Source: Eriocheir sinensis
Taxonomy: Eukaryota > Arthropoda > Malacostraca > Decapoda > Varunidae
Assembly (NCBI RefSeq): GCF_024679095.1
Contig: NC_066513.1
Location: 5,226,482 to 5,290,481 of the forward strand
DNA length: 64,000 nucleotides
Direction: 5' to 3'
In this document: positions 10,831-22,844 of the stretch, piece after piece
Position numbering within the stretch: the stretch's first letter is position 1
Layout: every line of letters starts with the position of its first letter
Translations under genes and position numbers: made by a program
The notes under the pieces: model-generated
Told to the model about the DNA's origin: nothing
Seen by the model: the letters and a program-made list of their open reading frames with translations, nothing else
The model's database searches: none

Positions 10831-11805
10831 GGTCGTCCTAGTGATACAAGGGGATAAATCTAAAAAAAAAGAAGCCCTCAAAAATATTAACAAAAATCGT
10901 TTTACATGTTATTTTATACAAAATGAGATTAATTTTATGAACAAATAGCAATGATAAATAATATGAATGATATAGTATAACAATATAAATATAAATAATA
11001 TTAATAATAAAGTGCAGTATAAAAATAAGTAATTCTTTAATAACATAGTGCTGAAAACATAAAGATTGCACACTAGAGCGCGCGGATGCCACATCTGCAA
11101 GTGTACAACGCAGATTCAAGGCGGTGTCACACTGGGCATTATCCTCCAACCGTTGGAGCTTGGAGCAACCGCGGGTGCCCGTACGCCCAACCAGAGTAGC
11201 ATGTTGGTTTGGGTAAACACTCCTGCCCTTCCGTCTGTCAAGCCATGATCGTACCCACAACCACTTCTTACTTCCATTTAGCTTTAGCAACTTGCCCGTA
11301 ATTTGAGTAACAGCAGCAGAACCCACAGCAGCCCTTACCATGACGATACAGGGTGACTAGCTTGTTTACTTTGTGGATATGGGCAACTGACCCTGGTCGT
11401 GTGTGACGCACACCCATAAAAGTTGGAGTTGCCAGTTGCGCCTACCACCAATGCGGTTGGAGGAAAAAGGCCCAGTGTGACAGTAACTTGAGATCCCATG
11501 CCAATTGTCTTCTGCTCTGAGCGCTCTCGTCTTGCGGCAAACAAAAGGGAACCCAAGCTCGCATCTTCGACTTGTATAAACAGGATGGTCGTACACCAAG
11601 TCACCGCTCGTAAACCAAGACATAGTGGATTACCACTATGAGAGCATCAAGTTTGCTCAAGTCTCTTTCTAAAGACAAAGTGATTTGATGGCTGAACATT
11701 TATTTTTCAAAAGAAATTAATGAGACATTTAGCAAACAAATGCTAAAAAGAATATGATGAAAGATGGAATATAAATGGATTTATATTCTTCTGGTGATAT
11801 TAAAG
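10831..11805. other. Intronic, no gene seen
   Basis: This is AT-rich sequence from 10860 to 11060, then mixed-composition DNA. The pair GTGTCACACTGGGC / GCCCAGTGTGACAGT at 11125 and 11470, with neighbours CGGTTGGAG / CCAATGCGGTTGGAGG, suggests an inverted repeat pair about 350 bases apart, possibly another foldback or TIR element at 11080-11640. Confidence 0.4.
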
Positions 11806-11807
11806 CA

Positions 11808-11935
11808 AGGGGAGACGGTGGCTGAGTGGATAGCGTGACGGCTCCACGCCCAGGACGATGCGGGTTCGTGCCCGGCCCCGTGCCACAAGCCGGGATTTGG
11901 ATTTGGCGCCCCCTCTCCCCGCTCACTCCCCCACA
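11808..11935 (+). mobile_element. SINE-1 head fragment, tRNA-like
   Basis: GGGGAGACGGTGGCTGAGTG starts a tRNA-like module with box A (TGGCTGAGTGGATAGC) and box B (GGGTTCGTGCC). The head resembles the minus-strand SINE at 62888. The body after about 11900 differs, so it may be a related family or a 3'-replaced copy. Confidence 0.65.
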
Positions 11936-12086
11936 ACACACACATACATGCATTATGCATACGCACGCACACATACAACCAAAACCGCCACTGGTCCACC
12001 ACATTACGTGATTACCCTATTATGACTGACTTATCACCATTAATACCATCATAATGACTCACATGAGTCACAGATTATTCTACAAT

Positions 12087-12175
12087 ATTACAGTAATGCA
12101 TGGAACAAAATTCAAACACCTCAATGGTACTGAGCCATTGAGGTGTTTGAATTTTGTTCCATGCATTACTGTAAT
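12087..12175. repeat. Perfect 41-bp hairpin
   Basis: Two 41-base arms, the left starting ATTACAGTAATGCATGGAAC and the right ending CATGCATTACTGTAAT, are perfect inverted copies separated by a 7-base loop, TACTGAG. It could be a palindromic element or a precursor-like RNA hairpin; nothing here proves transcription. Confidence 0.95.
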
Positions 12176-12216
12176 AAACATAGGTTTAAGGGCCGCCGGC
12201 AACCCTCACATAACTT

Positions 12217-12218
<2 letters not shown>

Positions 12219-12260
<42 letters not shown>
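12219..12260. repeat. (GT)n microsatellite
   Basis: About 20 GT dinucleotides after a GTGCGTGTGTG start. Confidence 0.9.
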
Positions 12261-12263
<3 letters not shown>

Positions 12264-15200
12264 CCGTGTGCGTAGGAATATCACGCCACCGTAACTACCA
12301 CTTATCCACGCGTGATGCTTCACGTGAATTGCCCATGCACGCTTCGAACCCGCGAGGAGAATCGGTGGTGTTGACTGATCTCCGTCTTGTTAATATCCGC
12401 AGTGACCTCCAGCCTTCTGCCGGCGACATACATCCACACCACTCCGCTGAGGTCTTCATTTAGAAGACTTCACTTTTCGTGTGCTGAAGTGATTCTCTCT
12501 GCCTGTTCAAGCCGCTGTATAGAAAGGGGACGGAACTCCTATCCTGCCGCCTCTGGTCTTGTCTTGAGCTGTGCTACGTTACATCTGTGCTACTGTCACG
12601 ACCCCACACCAGGTGATCTTTAACCTTGTTCTATTTAACCTCCCCACCGTGTTGGCCTAAAGGCTGTGTTGTTGCTATACTTGAAATACTATGGTGAGGT
12701 TTAATAGACGGTTATATCACCGTTACGTGTTTGGGGAAGTTCATTGTTGATGTTTGTACACCTTTGTGGTGATTGTGTGCACAGTGTTCCTCGGTTGTCC
12801 TGATTGACTTCCGTGTATACGACTCCGCACCAGGTAAGTCTAACCTCCTCTATCATTCCTCTCCCGTGATTATTCGTGCTCTTTTCTTAGCTGCCTGTAA
12901 TGTGATTACTATTTAGGTGGTATCATTTGTGTGGAGAGGATGCTAGACGGTTAGATTGCTGTACGTGTTGGAGGAGTTATGTCAGTGTTATTAACTTTTT
13001 ATTTAATAAACCTTATAAGTTAGCAAGTGTCTGCCTTCCCACTTCCTGAGATACCTGTCATTTTCTATCATGAACCTTCGGCATTGGAGGCGAACGTAGC
13101 TCTCGCAATCTCTAAGCCTTTACAATAGGATAAGATATCCAAATATACATATAACTTATTCATACTTCATATCACTTTTCACTCCCTTACTAGTGGGCAA
13201 TATATAAATAGATTATACTCTTTTGATAGCAAATAGATAGATCACGATATGCAATCTTTATTCTAATACTATATATCATTATAAATTTATAGTATATCTT
13301 ATATAAGCTCGATCGAGTTGATTGTGGCAAACTAACGTCACCTCATTGCAGAAAATTTAATTTTGATTGGCGCCCTACGGCGATCTTTTTTTATTTATTT
13401 ATTAATACACGTTCGTGAATTTCGTGTTATTTATTTTTTGCCTTTGTAGGCGCTATCCCGCCCCCCTCCAGATGGTGGCGCCCTAGGCGACCGCCTATAC
13501 GGCCTATGCCAAAAACCGGCCCTGCTTGATTTCGATATATGTTGTGAAGAATAATATTCTGATGCATTTAGGATTTAAAAAAAAATTCTGATTACTTTTT
13601 TCAGTTTTTTATTTTTTTTATTTTGAGGTCCATCTCCTCGGTCACTTCTGCACCAATTTTTGTCCTTTGCACACAAAATGCTTTATGGCCGTCTTTACAA
13701 AGTTAGAAAAATAAACTGATGAAGCCTTTTTAGTCACAAAAAAATATATATGAGAAAATTTGCAGTTCGGACTATATTATTACTGTATTATGCATAAAAT
13801 AAATGAATGATATTTTTTTCCAACTTTGTTTTATAACATGTCTGGCTCCTACCCCCAAAGTTTTATGGCAGTCGAGCTAATACTAAAGGAGATCCATTTT
13901 GTGTATGTATTGATCTTAGTTTTGAGAAAACGGTGATTAGAGGTTTTTTTTTCCATTTTCGTGCCACAGTGCCATGAAAAACTGTTATAATGTCCCAGAC
14001 CTGTAATTGTTTGATTCCTTAGGGTTCATTTATCACATATCAATGCATATATCTAATGAGACTCCTGGCTTCCCCTTCCAAGGTATTAAATCGCTCTAGG
14101 GCGAGGGTATTGTGACGCGCCAAATCATTCAATGTTGCAAAGTTTGATCTTCAAAATTCGCCTGGTTTATGCTTATTGCTTACTGTCATCTACTTCTCTT
14201 TTTGCTTTTGGTTGGAATTGCAGTTCTTCGATCTCTGCGTCTCAACCAACCCTTTTCTATATTGATGTTTGTTCCGAACATGCCTGTAAGTGGATGACAT
14301 GACACTTTTCATAACCAAAATTCTGTACTATCACTGTCACATGGGAGGCAATTTCACTTTAAAGTGTCCTGCACACGTAACTATCATGCATGTCGACCAT
14401 ACTTTTGAATGAAACGATTGATTTAGTTGTCATGGTGGTGGGGAGGGATATTGTGGTGGCGAGGCAGTTGAACCTGAACTTGAGTGTTTGCGCGTATCAG
14501 TTATTTGCATTTTCCTTTTATGGGTTGCCACTCGGCGGTTCTTCTCAACATGCCGTTTTCGCCTTGACGTGATGTCAGTAAAAGGCTTCAGGGCAAAAAT
14601 AAAATGCTCTAATGTCTCAACAAACGCTCATGAAGGAAGATCGCGGTGAAAACAAAGCAATCTTCCCTCAGGCACCAGTTCATCTGAGCGGGAGGCAGGA
14701 AAGCTATGGCGGGCCGGGGAGAGGTTGCCAGATGCATGTAAGTACACTGGTATGTCATTTTATCATATTTATAAAAAAAATTACTATGTAACAAAATGGT
14801 TTCTGCCAGCCGCACTTGGACTGGCTCGCCACGCCCACTTATTAGGCATTCAAACTCAGGCTGGTTGGGACATTTAAATTCACGGGGAAAACAAACAAAC
14901 AAATAAAGCAGTCATTTGATAGCTTATGCACAGACGTTCATGCCAGAGCATTTAACTTATTTTCGATATTTATCAAATAATTTCCTAAAATACGGTGGCG
15001 GATCCTCCACTTAAGGATAGAGTCATGTTAGTAGTACGGTAACAAACTGAAAAGCTACCATGTCGAATTTACATCCTAATGATGACTGACAACTGAGGGA
15101 CCAAGATTTTGCTAATGATTTTAAGAACAAGAAGGAACAAATCTTTATGATCAGCACCACCATATAGTCCAAAGACCCATTCACATGGTGGTGGGCACTT

Positions 15201-15341
15201 GTGGTGATGGGTCAAGGTTACAAAGAATGCAAGGGCAATGATCGATTGATGTGTAGAACTGAAGCACCATCTCTGTGTCAAAGGAATAAGGGGAAGCATG
15301 TTGAAGTGGATGAAGGACTATTTGAGAGACAGGTAGGATGG
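12261..15341. other. Intronic, no gene seen
   Basis: Three kilobases without recognisable protein motifs. A related pair, GAGGTTTAATAGACGGTTATA at 12698 and GAGGATGCTAGACGGTTAGAT at 12936, shows a diverged roughly 240-base tandem duplication (12600-13020). Positions 13140-13900 are AT-rich. The sequence CGCCCTAGGCGACCGCCTAT at 13480 is a short self-complementary GC-rich segment. Confidence 0.45.
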
Positions 15342-15558
15342 TATAGTCGGTTCTCTTAAGCCCGACCCAAGCTGACAACATAAACCTAAGCGTGTTTGCA
15401 AGGTGAGTGCTGACTGGCTACTGCTATGGCTTCTAAGTTTTCTTTAACCTCTGTTTGTGTTTATCTCACGCAGCACTTTCTGCTAATCTGCACTGTGCTT
15501 ACGAATACGCTTATGTTTATGTTGTCAGCTTGGGTCAGACTTAAGTGAACAGACTATA
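15342..15558. mobile_element. TA-flanked MITE
   Basis: A 217-base sequence is bounded by TATAGTCGGTTCTCTTAAG on the left and CTTAAGTGAACAGACTATA on the right (inverted after four changes). The match continues inward through GACCCAAGCTGACAACATAA / TTATGTTGTCAGCTTGGGTC. The ends give about 48-base TIRs with TA at both edges, as in Tc1/mariner-type MITEs. There is no open frame. Confidence 0.88.
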
Positions 15559-15592
15559 GAAAATGATATTTTTTTCTTATGTGTTGCCTGTA

Positions 15593-15677
15593 CTCGTTTC
15601 CTGACCCTCCTCACTCGTTTCCTGACCCTCCTGGTCACTCGTTTCCTGACCCTCCTCACTCGTTTCCTGACCCTCCT
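15593..15677. repeat. Tandem repeat, CTCGTTTCCTGACCCTCCT
   Basis: Four 19-base units, the second followed by an extra GGTCA. It lies next to the longer array at 15714. Confidence 0.9.
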
Positions 15678-15713
15678 AGGCTAAGGTCACGACCCCCGCT
15701 CGCTCCGGCTAGA

Positions 15714-15999
15714 GTGTTCACCGTGATTCAGTGATTCAGTGTTAACCGTGATACAGTGATTCAGTGTTAACCGCTATTCCGTGATTCAGTGTTAACCGTG
15801 ATTCAGTGATTTAGTGTTAACCGTGATTCATTGATTTAGTGTTAACCGCTATTCCGTGATTCAGTGTTAACCGCGACTCTGTGATTCGGTGTTAACCGCG
15901 ATACCGTGATTCAGTGTTAACCGTGATTCCGTAATTCAGTGCTCACCGTGATTCCTCAATTTATACTGTTAACAGTGATTCCGTGAATTAGTGTTCACC
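15714..15999. repeat. Tandem repeat of about 25 bases
   Basis: About eleven copies of a unit like GTTAACCGTGATTCAGTGAT plus TCAGT, diverging towards the right. It lies about 900 bases upstream of the LINE ORF1 start and may be part of the 5' UTR of that element. Confidence 0.88.
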
Positions 16000-16908
16000 A
16001 AGTGTGTTGTGCAATCTTTATACGCCATCGAGGACTTTAACTGTAGTGGATATTACTTGAAGAGGTTGGACATCGCTCATCGGTAACTTCATCGTCGCTT
16101 CACTGCCTAGCAGACATCACCGCCGCTGTGGAACTCTAAGTGTCATAATTCTACTGCTTCCCGTACCTGTCACAGGGTAACAAAGTAAAGTATTTCAACA
16201 ACAGCACACACATTGTTTAAACAAAAACCCGAGTGACACATTTACACACTTATTATAGCGAGTATTTTATTTATTTTATTACTATAGTAAACGGTCAGAT
16301 CACAACTCACTGTATTTTCTTGTTCATTACCAATCGTTCTTGAACCCCGCCCTATTTATTCCCAGGGGTATAATTACTCCCGGTACCGCCCGTTAAGTCT
16401 GAAATTTTCCGGGATTAGTGAGGTCGGCTAATCTTTTCACCGGCACTCCCTCACCAAGACAGTCAGGTGTTCACACACCAAGACCCAGATGTTCACACAC
16501 CCGCCCATATCCCACAGCCACCGAGGGCTTAACGAAGGAAACCACCCGGCACTCCTTAAATAATCCTAATCAACACAGGTATTTCTACTTCTATTTTAAT
16601 CACCTTCCCTACTCCTCCTCCGCCCAAACCCATATTTCCTCCTCCGCCTCCTCCTTTAACCATTTCCTCCTCCTCTAACTATTTCCTCCTCCTCCTTTGT
16701 GCTCCTTTGTGTTCCTTTAACTAAACAAGCCTCTCTACCGTCCAACTAATTACCCCCGCGGGACTCGACCCGACCCCTACCTAACTCCTTCCAGGTGTTC
16801 AGTTGAGCTCCTTCCTGGTATTCAGCAAGCCACCCACGCGGTTTCTAAATATATCATAACTAAAGTTTCTTGCTACAGAAAAAAGAAAAGAAAAAAGGAA
16901 TTGTAACC

Positions 16909-18463
16909 ATGCCCAAATATTTCACTTGTGGTAATTGTTCGCAGAAATTTGCCACGATCCACTTTCAACTCAGCGAGTCTAAATGTAAATATTGTGTCTT
17001 GGACTCGCGTATCCAAGCACTTAGCTCGATTAACGATGAGCTGAAACGCTCAAACGTGTTGATATGGGAAGTTGTGACTTCTTTCCCCGCCCTTCCTACT
17101 CCAGCTTCCTCCTCCTCAAACTCATATTCTGACGTTCTGACCCAATTACATACCTCCTCCTCCTCCTCTGCCTCGCCTGAACCCGCCTCCATCCTTACTA
17201 TTCCTTCCGCCCCATCCACCTCCCTTGCTACCTCATCCACTCCCACTCCCTCTTCTCCCTCCACCACCCTTGACTCCTCCCCTATCCTCATCACCACTCC
17301 ATCTTCCCCTTCCACCTCCAACACGATCTCCTCTGCCTCGCCTCAACCACCCCACTCCTCTGCAACGCCTGAACCCGCCGCCACCTCTACCATTCCTTCT
17401 ATCCCATCCACCTCCATTGCTACCTCCTCCACTCCCTCCCTCGTCACCCTCCCACACCCTTGACTCCTCCACTATCCTCATCACCACTCCATCTTCCCCT
17501 TCCACCTTCAACACGATCTCCTCTGCCACGCCTGAACCCGCCGCCACCCTTACCATTCCTTCTACTCCATCCACCTCCCTTCCTACCCCATCCACCTCCA
17601 TCCACAGTACCACTCCCCTTTCTCCCGCTCTCCCTTCCTCTCCCTCCAACACCCTTGACTCCTCCCCTATCCTCATCACCACTCCATCCTCCACTTCCAC
17701 CTCCAACACGAACTCAACCTCCGCCTCCTCCTCCACTTCTGATACCACATCTCCCTCCATCCACACCTCACCCTCCACCCTTCCCCAACCACCCACTACT
17801 ATCACCACCACCACTTCCAAACCCACCTTAGCCCGCGCTCCCGCTTGTACCTCGCGCCCTTCCAGAAGAAATCACAAGACCATTCTACCAGCTGTCACTT
17901 GTACGAACCAGACGCTGTTTCCTGGTATGGGCAAACTAACTACTAGAGTCAATTTAGTTGGAGACAGTGTGGTGAGAGGCCAACTTACGGAGTTTTGCGG
18001 TCGGAATACGTTGACACGGCAGCGTTTCTGTATCCCCGGAGCCAAACTGGACGATATTGAATCAGCTGTCGATGCAGTTTCAGTAAATGCGAAGGACGAC
18101 ACAGTGTATCTGATCCATGCGGAAACCAACGACCTTCAGTCAACTCAAATTCAGGACCTGTTAGCAAAATACCGTCAAGTCATTCGGAAATACAAGACCA
18201 AGTCCCCTCACATCATCGTCTCTGGAATTCTACCGAGAGTCAATACGTTCGCCGGATACAACAACAGTAAAGCGTACGGCGTCAACACTAGTCTAAAGCA
18301 GTTATGCAACGATGAAGGCGTAGGGTTCATGAACGCATGGCATCACTTCAACCAGCGCCCAGATTTGTTTTGGGAGGACGGACTCCACTTGAACGAGGTT
18401 GGTTCGGCGCGGCTAGGAAGGCTCCTGAACGATGCAGTTGAAAGCTTCTCGAAAAGCTATTAA
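16909..18463 (+). pseudogene. LINE ORF1 with zinc-finger head and SGNH esterase domain
   Basis: The ATG at 16909 (context AACCATGC) opens MPKYFTCGNCSQKF with a C-x2-C...C-x2-C pattern (CGNC, CKYC), then a Ser/Thr/Pro-rich linker of about 270 residues. The frame shifts by one near 17440, and the new frame continues to the stop at 18461. The C-terminal 170 residues hold the SGNH-hydrolase blocks: VGDSVVRG (Ser nucleophile), HAETND (the Asn block) and DGLHLNEVG (the Asp-x-x-His block). The linker contains three copies of a roughly 190-base unit with LDSSPILITTPSS. ORF1 esterases of this kind are known in CR1-group LINEs; the role in retrotransposition is not settled. Confidence 0.88.
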
Positions 18464-18474
18464 AAAAACTGGAG

Positions 18475-21366
18475 GCGAGGGCAAGGCAAAGGCAACCCTT
18501 GATCAACCGAACCGTAGCGTCGATGCGGCTTGCAAGAAACTGTGTAACCAACGACGCCTCCGACAAGCGAACTCATTCAACACGACGCGGCCAAACCAGT
18601 AGTCACATTTCCATTTTGTACACAAATGCACGCAGTCTGTTACCCAAAAAGGACGAAATTAGGGCGTATATTGCAACTGAGAAACCAGATGTGGTAGCCA
18701 TCACAGAGACTTGGGCCAACTCTGCACATCTAGTATCTGAACTGTCATTTCCCGGGTACGAAAGCTTCCAAAAAAATCGAATGCACAAGAAAGGAGGAGG
18801 AGTAATTTGCTACGTAAAAAGTACGCTCCCTGCCATAAAAATAGACAAACAGGACGCAGAGAATTACGACTCCGTCTATGTGGAAATAACTGCGAATAAT
18901 AAGAAACTAACACTTGCGACCGTATACAGGCCTCCAAAACAACAGGCAGCCGATGACACTGCCCTGTACGAAGAGCTTCACTCTTTAACACAAAGTAAAG
19001 AAGCAATAATAATTGGGGACTTTAATTGCCCTACCATTGACTGGGGACAATTGACTGGAGATCAAGAGGGTAACAGGCTTATAGAAATGGTGGAGGATTC
19101 GTTCCTCACTCAAGTTGTAACTCAACCAACAAGAAAACAATCTGCTGGATCTGGTATTAGTAAGCGACCCCGACCTCATTCGCGACTGTGAAGTTGGTGA
19201 AAAAATTAACGGTTGCGATCACCACTTAATCCGTTTCAATGTCAACATAAGTCACAAACTCGTAGACAATCCGTCAGTGATACCAGACTACAAAAAAGCA
19301 AATTTCAACCTAGCCCGTGAGCTGCTTCCCTCTGCGACCTGGGACCAACTTCACCTAACCGACAATACAATCGACAACGTGTGGAACAACTTCAAAGATA
19401 AGCTTTTGGGAGTAGAAAAGGCTACAGTGCCGACGAAACCCAGGCGAGTAAATGGTGCCGTAGATCCACCGTGGATGACCAGAGAAATAAAAAGGGCGGT
19501 AAACTTAAAACAAAGGAATTATAACCTAATGAAAGAGAATGACACGGCCGAAGCCCGCACTCAGTACCACAACAGCCTCAGAGCTTGTCGCACCCTTATT
19601 CGGAGTAGTAAACGCAACTACGAAAAACAAATAGCGCGTGACATCAAGACAAACTCAAAAAAATTCTTCACATACATCAGATCGAAAAGGAAAGTAAAAT
19701 CCAATATTGGTCCCCTGACAGACGAGACTGGAGCTGCAACTCAGGACAGTAAACAGATGGCCAGAATCCTCAACAGTAACTTCGCATCCGTATTCACAGC
19801 CGAGAACATCGAAACCATGCCTGAGAACCCTGACCCGCCGAGGGGAATCACGCCCCTGAAAATTGACTCAATATGCGACCAAGAAGTGAAAGAGTATTTG
19901 GATAAACTCGACACGAACAAGTCAACAGGACCTGACGGTTTGTCCCCGCGGTTATTAAAAGAACTTAAACAACAAATACTTCAGCCACTCACTAACATAT
20001 TCAACCAGTCTGTTCAATTGAAAAAGGTCCCGGAAGACTGGAAGATGGCGAACGTAACACCAATTTTCAAAAAAGGAGACAAAAGCGTTGCATTAAACTA
20101 CAGGCCCATAAGTTTGACATCAGTGGCAGGAAAAATACTCGAAAAGATTATTAGAGACAAACTTGTTAAGTTTCTAGAAGACAAAAATGTAATCTCCGAC
20201 ACCCAGCATGGCTTCAGAAACAAGCGTTCTTGCCTAACGAATTTATTAGACTTCTTCCAAGGTATGTATAAGAACTGGGATGCCCACATCCCCAGTGATG
20301 TTATATACCTGGACTTTCAGAAAGCCTTCGACAAGGTACCGCACGAGCGACTCCTTAAGAAACTGCACTCGGCGGGCATTGGAGCCAATCTGATCGCGTG
20401 GATAAGAGATTGGCTCACCGACAGAAAACAACGAGTTCTACTCAACGGACAGACTTCCGAGTGGCTTCCAGTCACTAGTGGAGTGCCTCAAGGGTCAGTG
20501 CTGGGACCCATTCTCTTTATCATATATATCAACGACCTAGAATCAGGACTGAAATCCACACTATCGAAATTTGCTGATGACGTCAAGGTGGGTGGAAAGG
20601 CCCTCACAAGACCAACTGCGAAATCATTCAGAAAGACCTCAATCACATTATCGAATCATCGGAAAAATGGCAAATGTCCTTTAATGTATACAAATGCAAA
20701 GTCATGCACATTGGGTCCAAAAATAGTAACCACACATACATCATGAATGGGAAACCTCCGCAGGCGATGCAGGAGGAAAAGGACCTTGGGGTCACTATCA
20801 GCAGTGACCTGAAACACGCGAATCACTGTAAAAAAAAGCATACAACAAACTCAGCACTATGCTCGGGCTCACAGCGAGGAACTTCGAGTGTAAAACGCCA
20901 GACGTGATGTTATCCTTGTATAATTCCATGGTAAGACCGCATCTCGAGTATGCAGTACAGTTCTGGTCTCCTCATTACAAAAAGGACATTGATTTACTTG
21001 AGAGGATTCAACGACGCGCCACGAAATTGATTCCAACCGTACGAGGAACGACTCGAGCGACTCATTCTCTTTACACTGGAGAAAAGACGCCTATGAGGGG
21101 ATAAGATTCAAGTCTTCAAGTATCTGAAAAAGTTCAATAACGTCGATTACTCCAATTTCTTTGAATTGCAAACCAACCTAAGAACTAGAAATAACGGTTT
21201 ACCCATTCAGTCTAGTCGATGTAACACAGACATCGGAAGGAGTTTCTTTTCAAACCGAGTCATCCGTCACTGGAACAATCTTCCTTCAGAAGTAGTAAAT
21301 GCGAATACTATCAACTCCTTCAAATATAGAATCGACCGTCACTTCGCTGCGTCGGGAGTAAACTGA
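18475..21366 (+). pseudogene. LINE ORF2: endonuclease and reverse transcriptase
   Basis: The endonuclease block reads ILYTNARSLLPKKDEIRAY, VVAITETWA and IIIGDFNCPTIDW. After a one-base frameshift near 19135 it continues to GCDHHLIRF. The RT block reads [67 protein letters not shown] and [10 protein letters not shown] (FADD in place of YADD). Further frameshifts near 20605 and 20835 and another before 21166 precede the C-terminal [10 protein letters not shown] and NNLPSEVVNANTINSFK. No ATG lies at the expected start. Without repair it makes no full-length protein. Confidence 0.92.
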
Positions 21367-21377
21367 ATATTGAGTTG

Positions 21378-21455
21378 CTTTCATCTGCTCCTCAATATCG
21401 AGGTGCTTTCATCTGCTCCTCAATGTCGAGGTGCTTTCATCTGCTCCCCAGGCCC
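21378..21455. repeat. 28-base tandem repeat after the LINE
   Basis: Three units of CTTTCATCTGCTCCTCAATA plus TCGAGGTG follow the ORF2 stop directly and probably belong to the 3' UTR. A triplicate of TTTCCATG follows at 21530-21553. Confidence 0.85.
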
Positions 21456-21803
21456 CAGGCTGTCGAGCAGATTAAATCACCAAAGCGGGCAACCTCGTAA
21501 TGAGCCAATAGGCTTTCTGTTGCCTGCGTTTCCATGTTTCCATGTTTCCATGTAGTGCTGGCAGGCACTGTAATGTTTGGGAAACAGCCCCAGCCTGTTA
21601 TCGGCACAGACAAATTTCATTTATAATAGCTGGTGTGATATAAGACTCTTGCTCTTGCTCAGTAAAAATTAGGAAGACAAGGTGCCTGAGAGGTATCACG
21701 TAATACAACCAACTTGATAAACTGAAATTTTATAACACAACCCCATAACTGTAGTTTGCTTCTGTATATCAAAACTAAATAAGTGGAAAACACACACACA
21801 TAC
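21456..21803. other. Intron between exons l and m, no further feature
   Basis: No coding motif. A GT-rich stretch at 21789-21803 is the start of the intron on the gene strand (donor GTATGTGTGTG). Confidence 0.5.
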
Positions 21804-21952
21804 CTGCATGTCATGAGAATCTGCTTGTACCTTGGGATGGCTAGGGTTCGTTCGATGAGAGAGATGAGAGGCCTGGGAGAGGCGGGCAGGCTGTGATTAG
21901 CGGCCCACCCCTTGAGTGTCAGCAGAACACATCTGTGCTTTCTGACTTTTCC
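21804..21952 (-). CDS. RPTP exon l: D2, degenerate WPD loop and Cys
   Basis: This 149-base exon starts in phase 0 and ends in phase 2. It encodes GKVRKHRCVLLTLKGWAANH, then SLPASPRPLISLIERTL, and ends KQILMTC plus two bases. The WPD loop is W-A-A-N-H-S-L-P, so the general-acid Asp is missing, while the loop Cys is kept. The acceptor is CGTCCTAACAG and the donor GTATGT, followed by a GT run. It is the D2 equivalent of exon d, with the intron at the same place in the Cys-Ser codon pair. Confidence 0.93.
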
Positions 21953-22282
21953 CTGTTAGGACGAGGCAAGCAGTCGGTCAAGAGCACTGGTTGTGTTAAG
22001 TGAGGCTGGCGAGGAAATGCTGACTGTATAATGATGTGTGTGTTCTCCTCCTCCTTCCTCCACCCCTCACCCTATTCATCCTACTACTTCTCCTGGTCCT
22101 CCTCCTCCTGCTCTTCCTTTCCAACAACAGCCAACTGCCATTCACTTTAAGCTCCTCTTCCTCCTCTTCCTCTTCCTACCTTTGCTCTCCCCCGCTCTTC
22201 TTCCATCCCTCTCATGCTACTTTTTATTTTCCTACTCTCCCTACTTCTGTTCATTCTTCGTTTAGTAAGTGCTCCTTCTCAC

Positions 22283-22402
22283 CAGAGAGAACAAACTGAT
22301 GTCCACCTCCTGCTCCTTGTAGTGGTCAAAGCTACGTGGTTCCGAGGCTGTCAGTGTCATGTTCTGCAGCAGTGACGAGTCACACACGACTTGCGGGAAC
22401 TC
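22283..22402 (-). CDS. RPTP exon k: D2, strands before the WPD-equivalent loop
   Basis: This 120-base, phase 0-0 exon encodes EFPQVVCDSSLLQNMTLTAS through SFDHYKEQEVDISLFSL. It replaces the D1 pair of exons b and c as one unit. The acceptor is ACTTGTCCTTGCAG and the donor GTGAGA. The open frame extends upstream into the intron, but the join is fixed by the acceptor and by the D2 order. Confidence 0.88.
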
Positions 22403-22844
22403 CTGCAAGGACAAGTTCTTAGTGTTGTGTTGGGATAAATTAGGCAGCCCAAGGGCAAAGCAATGTAATAATAAAGCCTGCAAAACCCTGCTCCTCTCCA
22501 AAAAATACAGCTGATGATAATGCAAGTACATATGATCAATTTTAGTTACTGTCTTGATGACTCCCCTTATAAAATAATTGAAGTTATAGGAAGGAGAAAG
22601 TACAGATGAAGGCAGGGTGTTGCAAGCTTTACCATTGAAATAAAAGAGGAAGTTGAGATACTGGTAATTTTTTTTAACTAGGGCGCTGGACAGCAGAGAC
22701 ACAGCTTGAGTAGAGAGTCTATATAATGCCATGGAGCTGTGGGAGGGGCTTTGTTTTTTACATAAAAAGGGAGACAGTGGGAGAACAGGAGTTGATAGCA
22801 AGGGCAGCAACACTGGCAGTAAAATTAAAGGGTTAAAGATACCC
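22403..22844. other. Intronic, no gene seen
   Basis: The minus strand stays open for about 160 codons upstream of exon k, but without any conserved motif. A branch and pyrimidine region is next to the exon. No repeat family is recognised until the LINE fragment begins at 22845. Confidence 0.5.

Larger units (their letters stand above)
16400..21366 (+). mobile_element. Family-4 LINE (CR1-like), nearly full length
   Basis: ORF1 (zinc-finger head, Ser/Thr/Pro linker, SGNH-esterase) is followed within 100 bases by ORF2 (APE endonuclease plus reverse transcriptase). The order and the esterase are typical of CR1-group LINEs. There are about five frameshifts but few stops, so the copy is young compared with the others here. 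The 5' limit is not certain and may include the tandem arrays from 15593. A 28-base tandem repeat follows the ORF2 stop. Confidence 0.9.

Noticed and set aside
17225..17830. Minus-strand Glu/Gly/Val-rich frames opposite the LINE ORF1 linker
   Set aside because: Antisense shadow of the Ser/Thr/Pro coding repeats.
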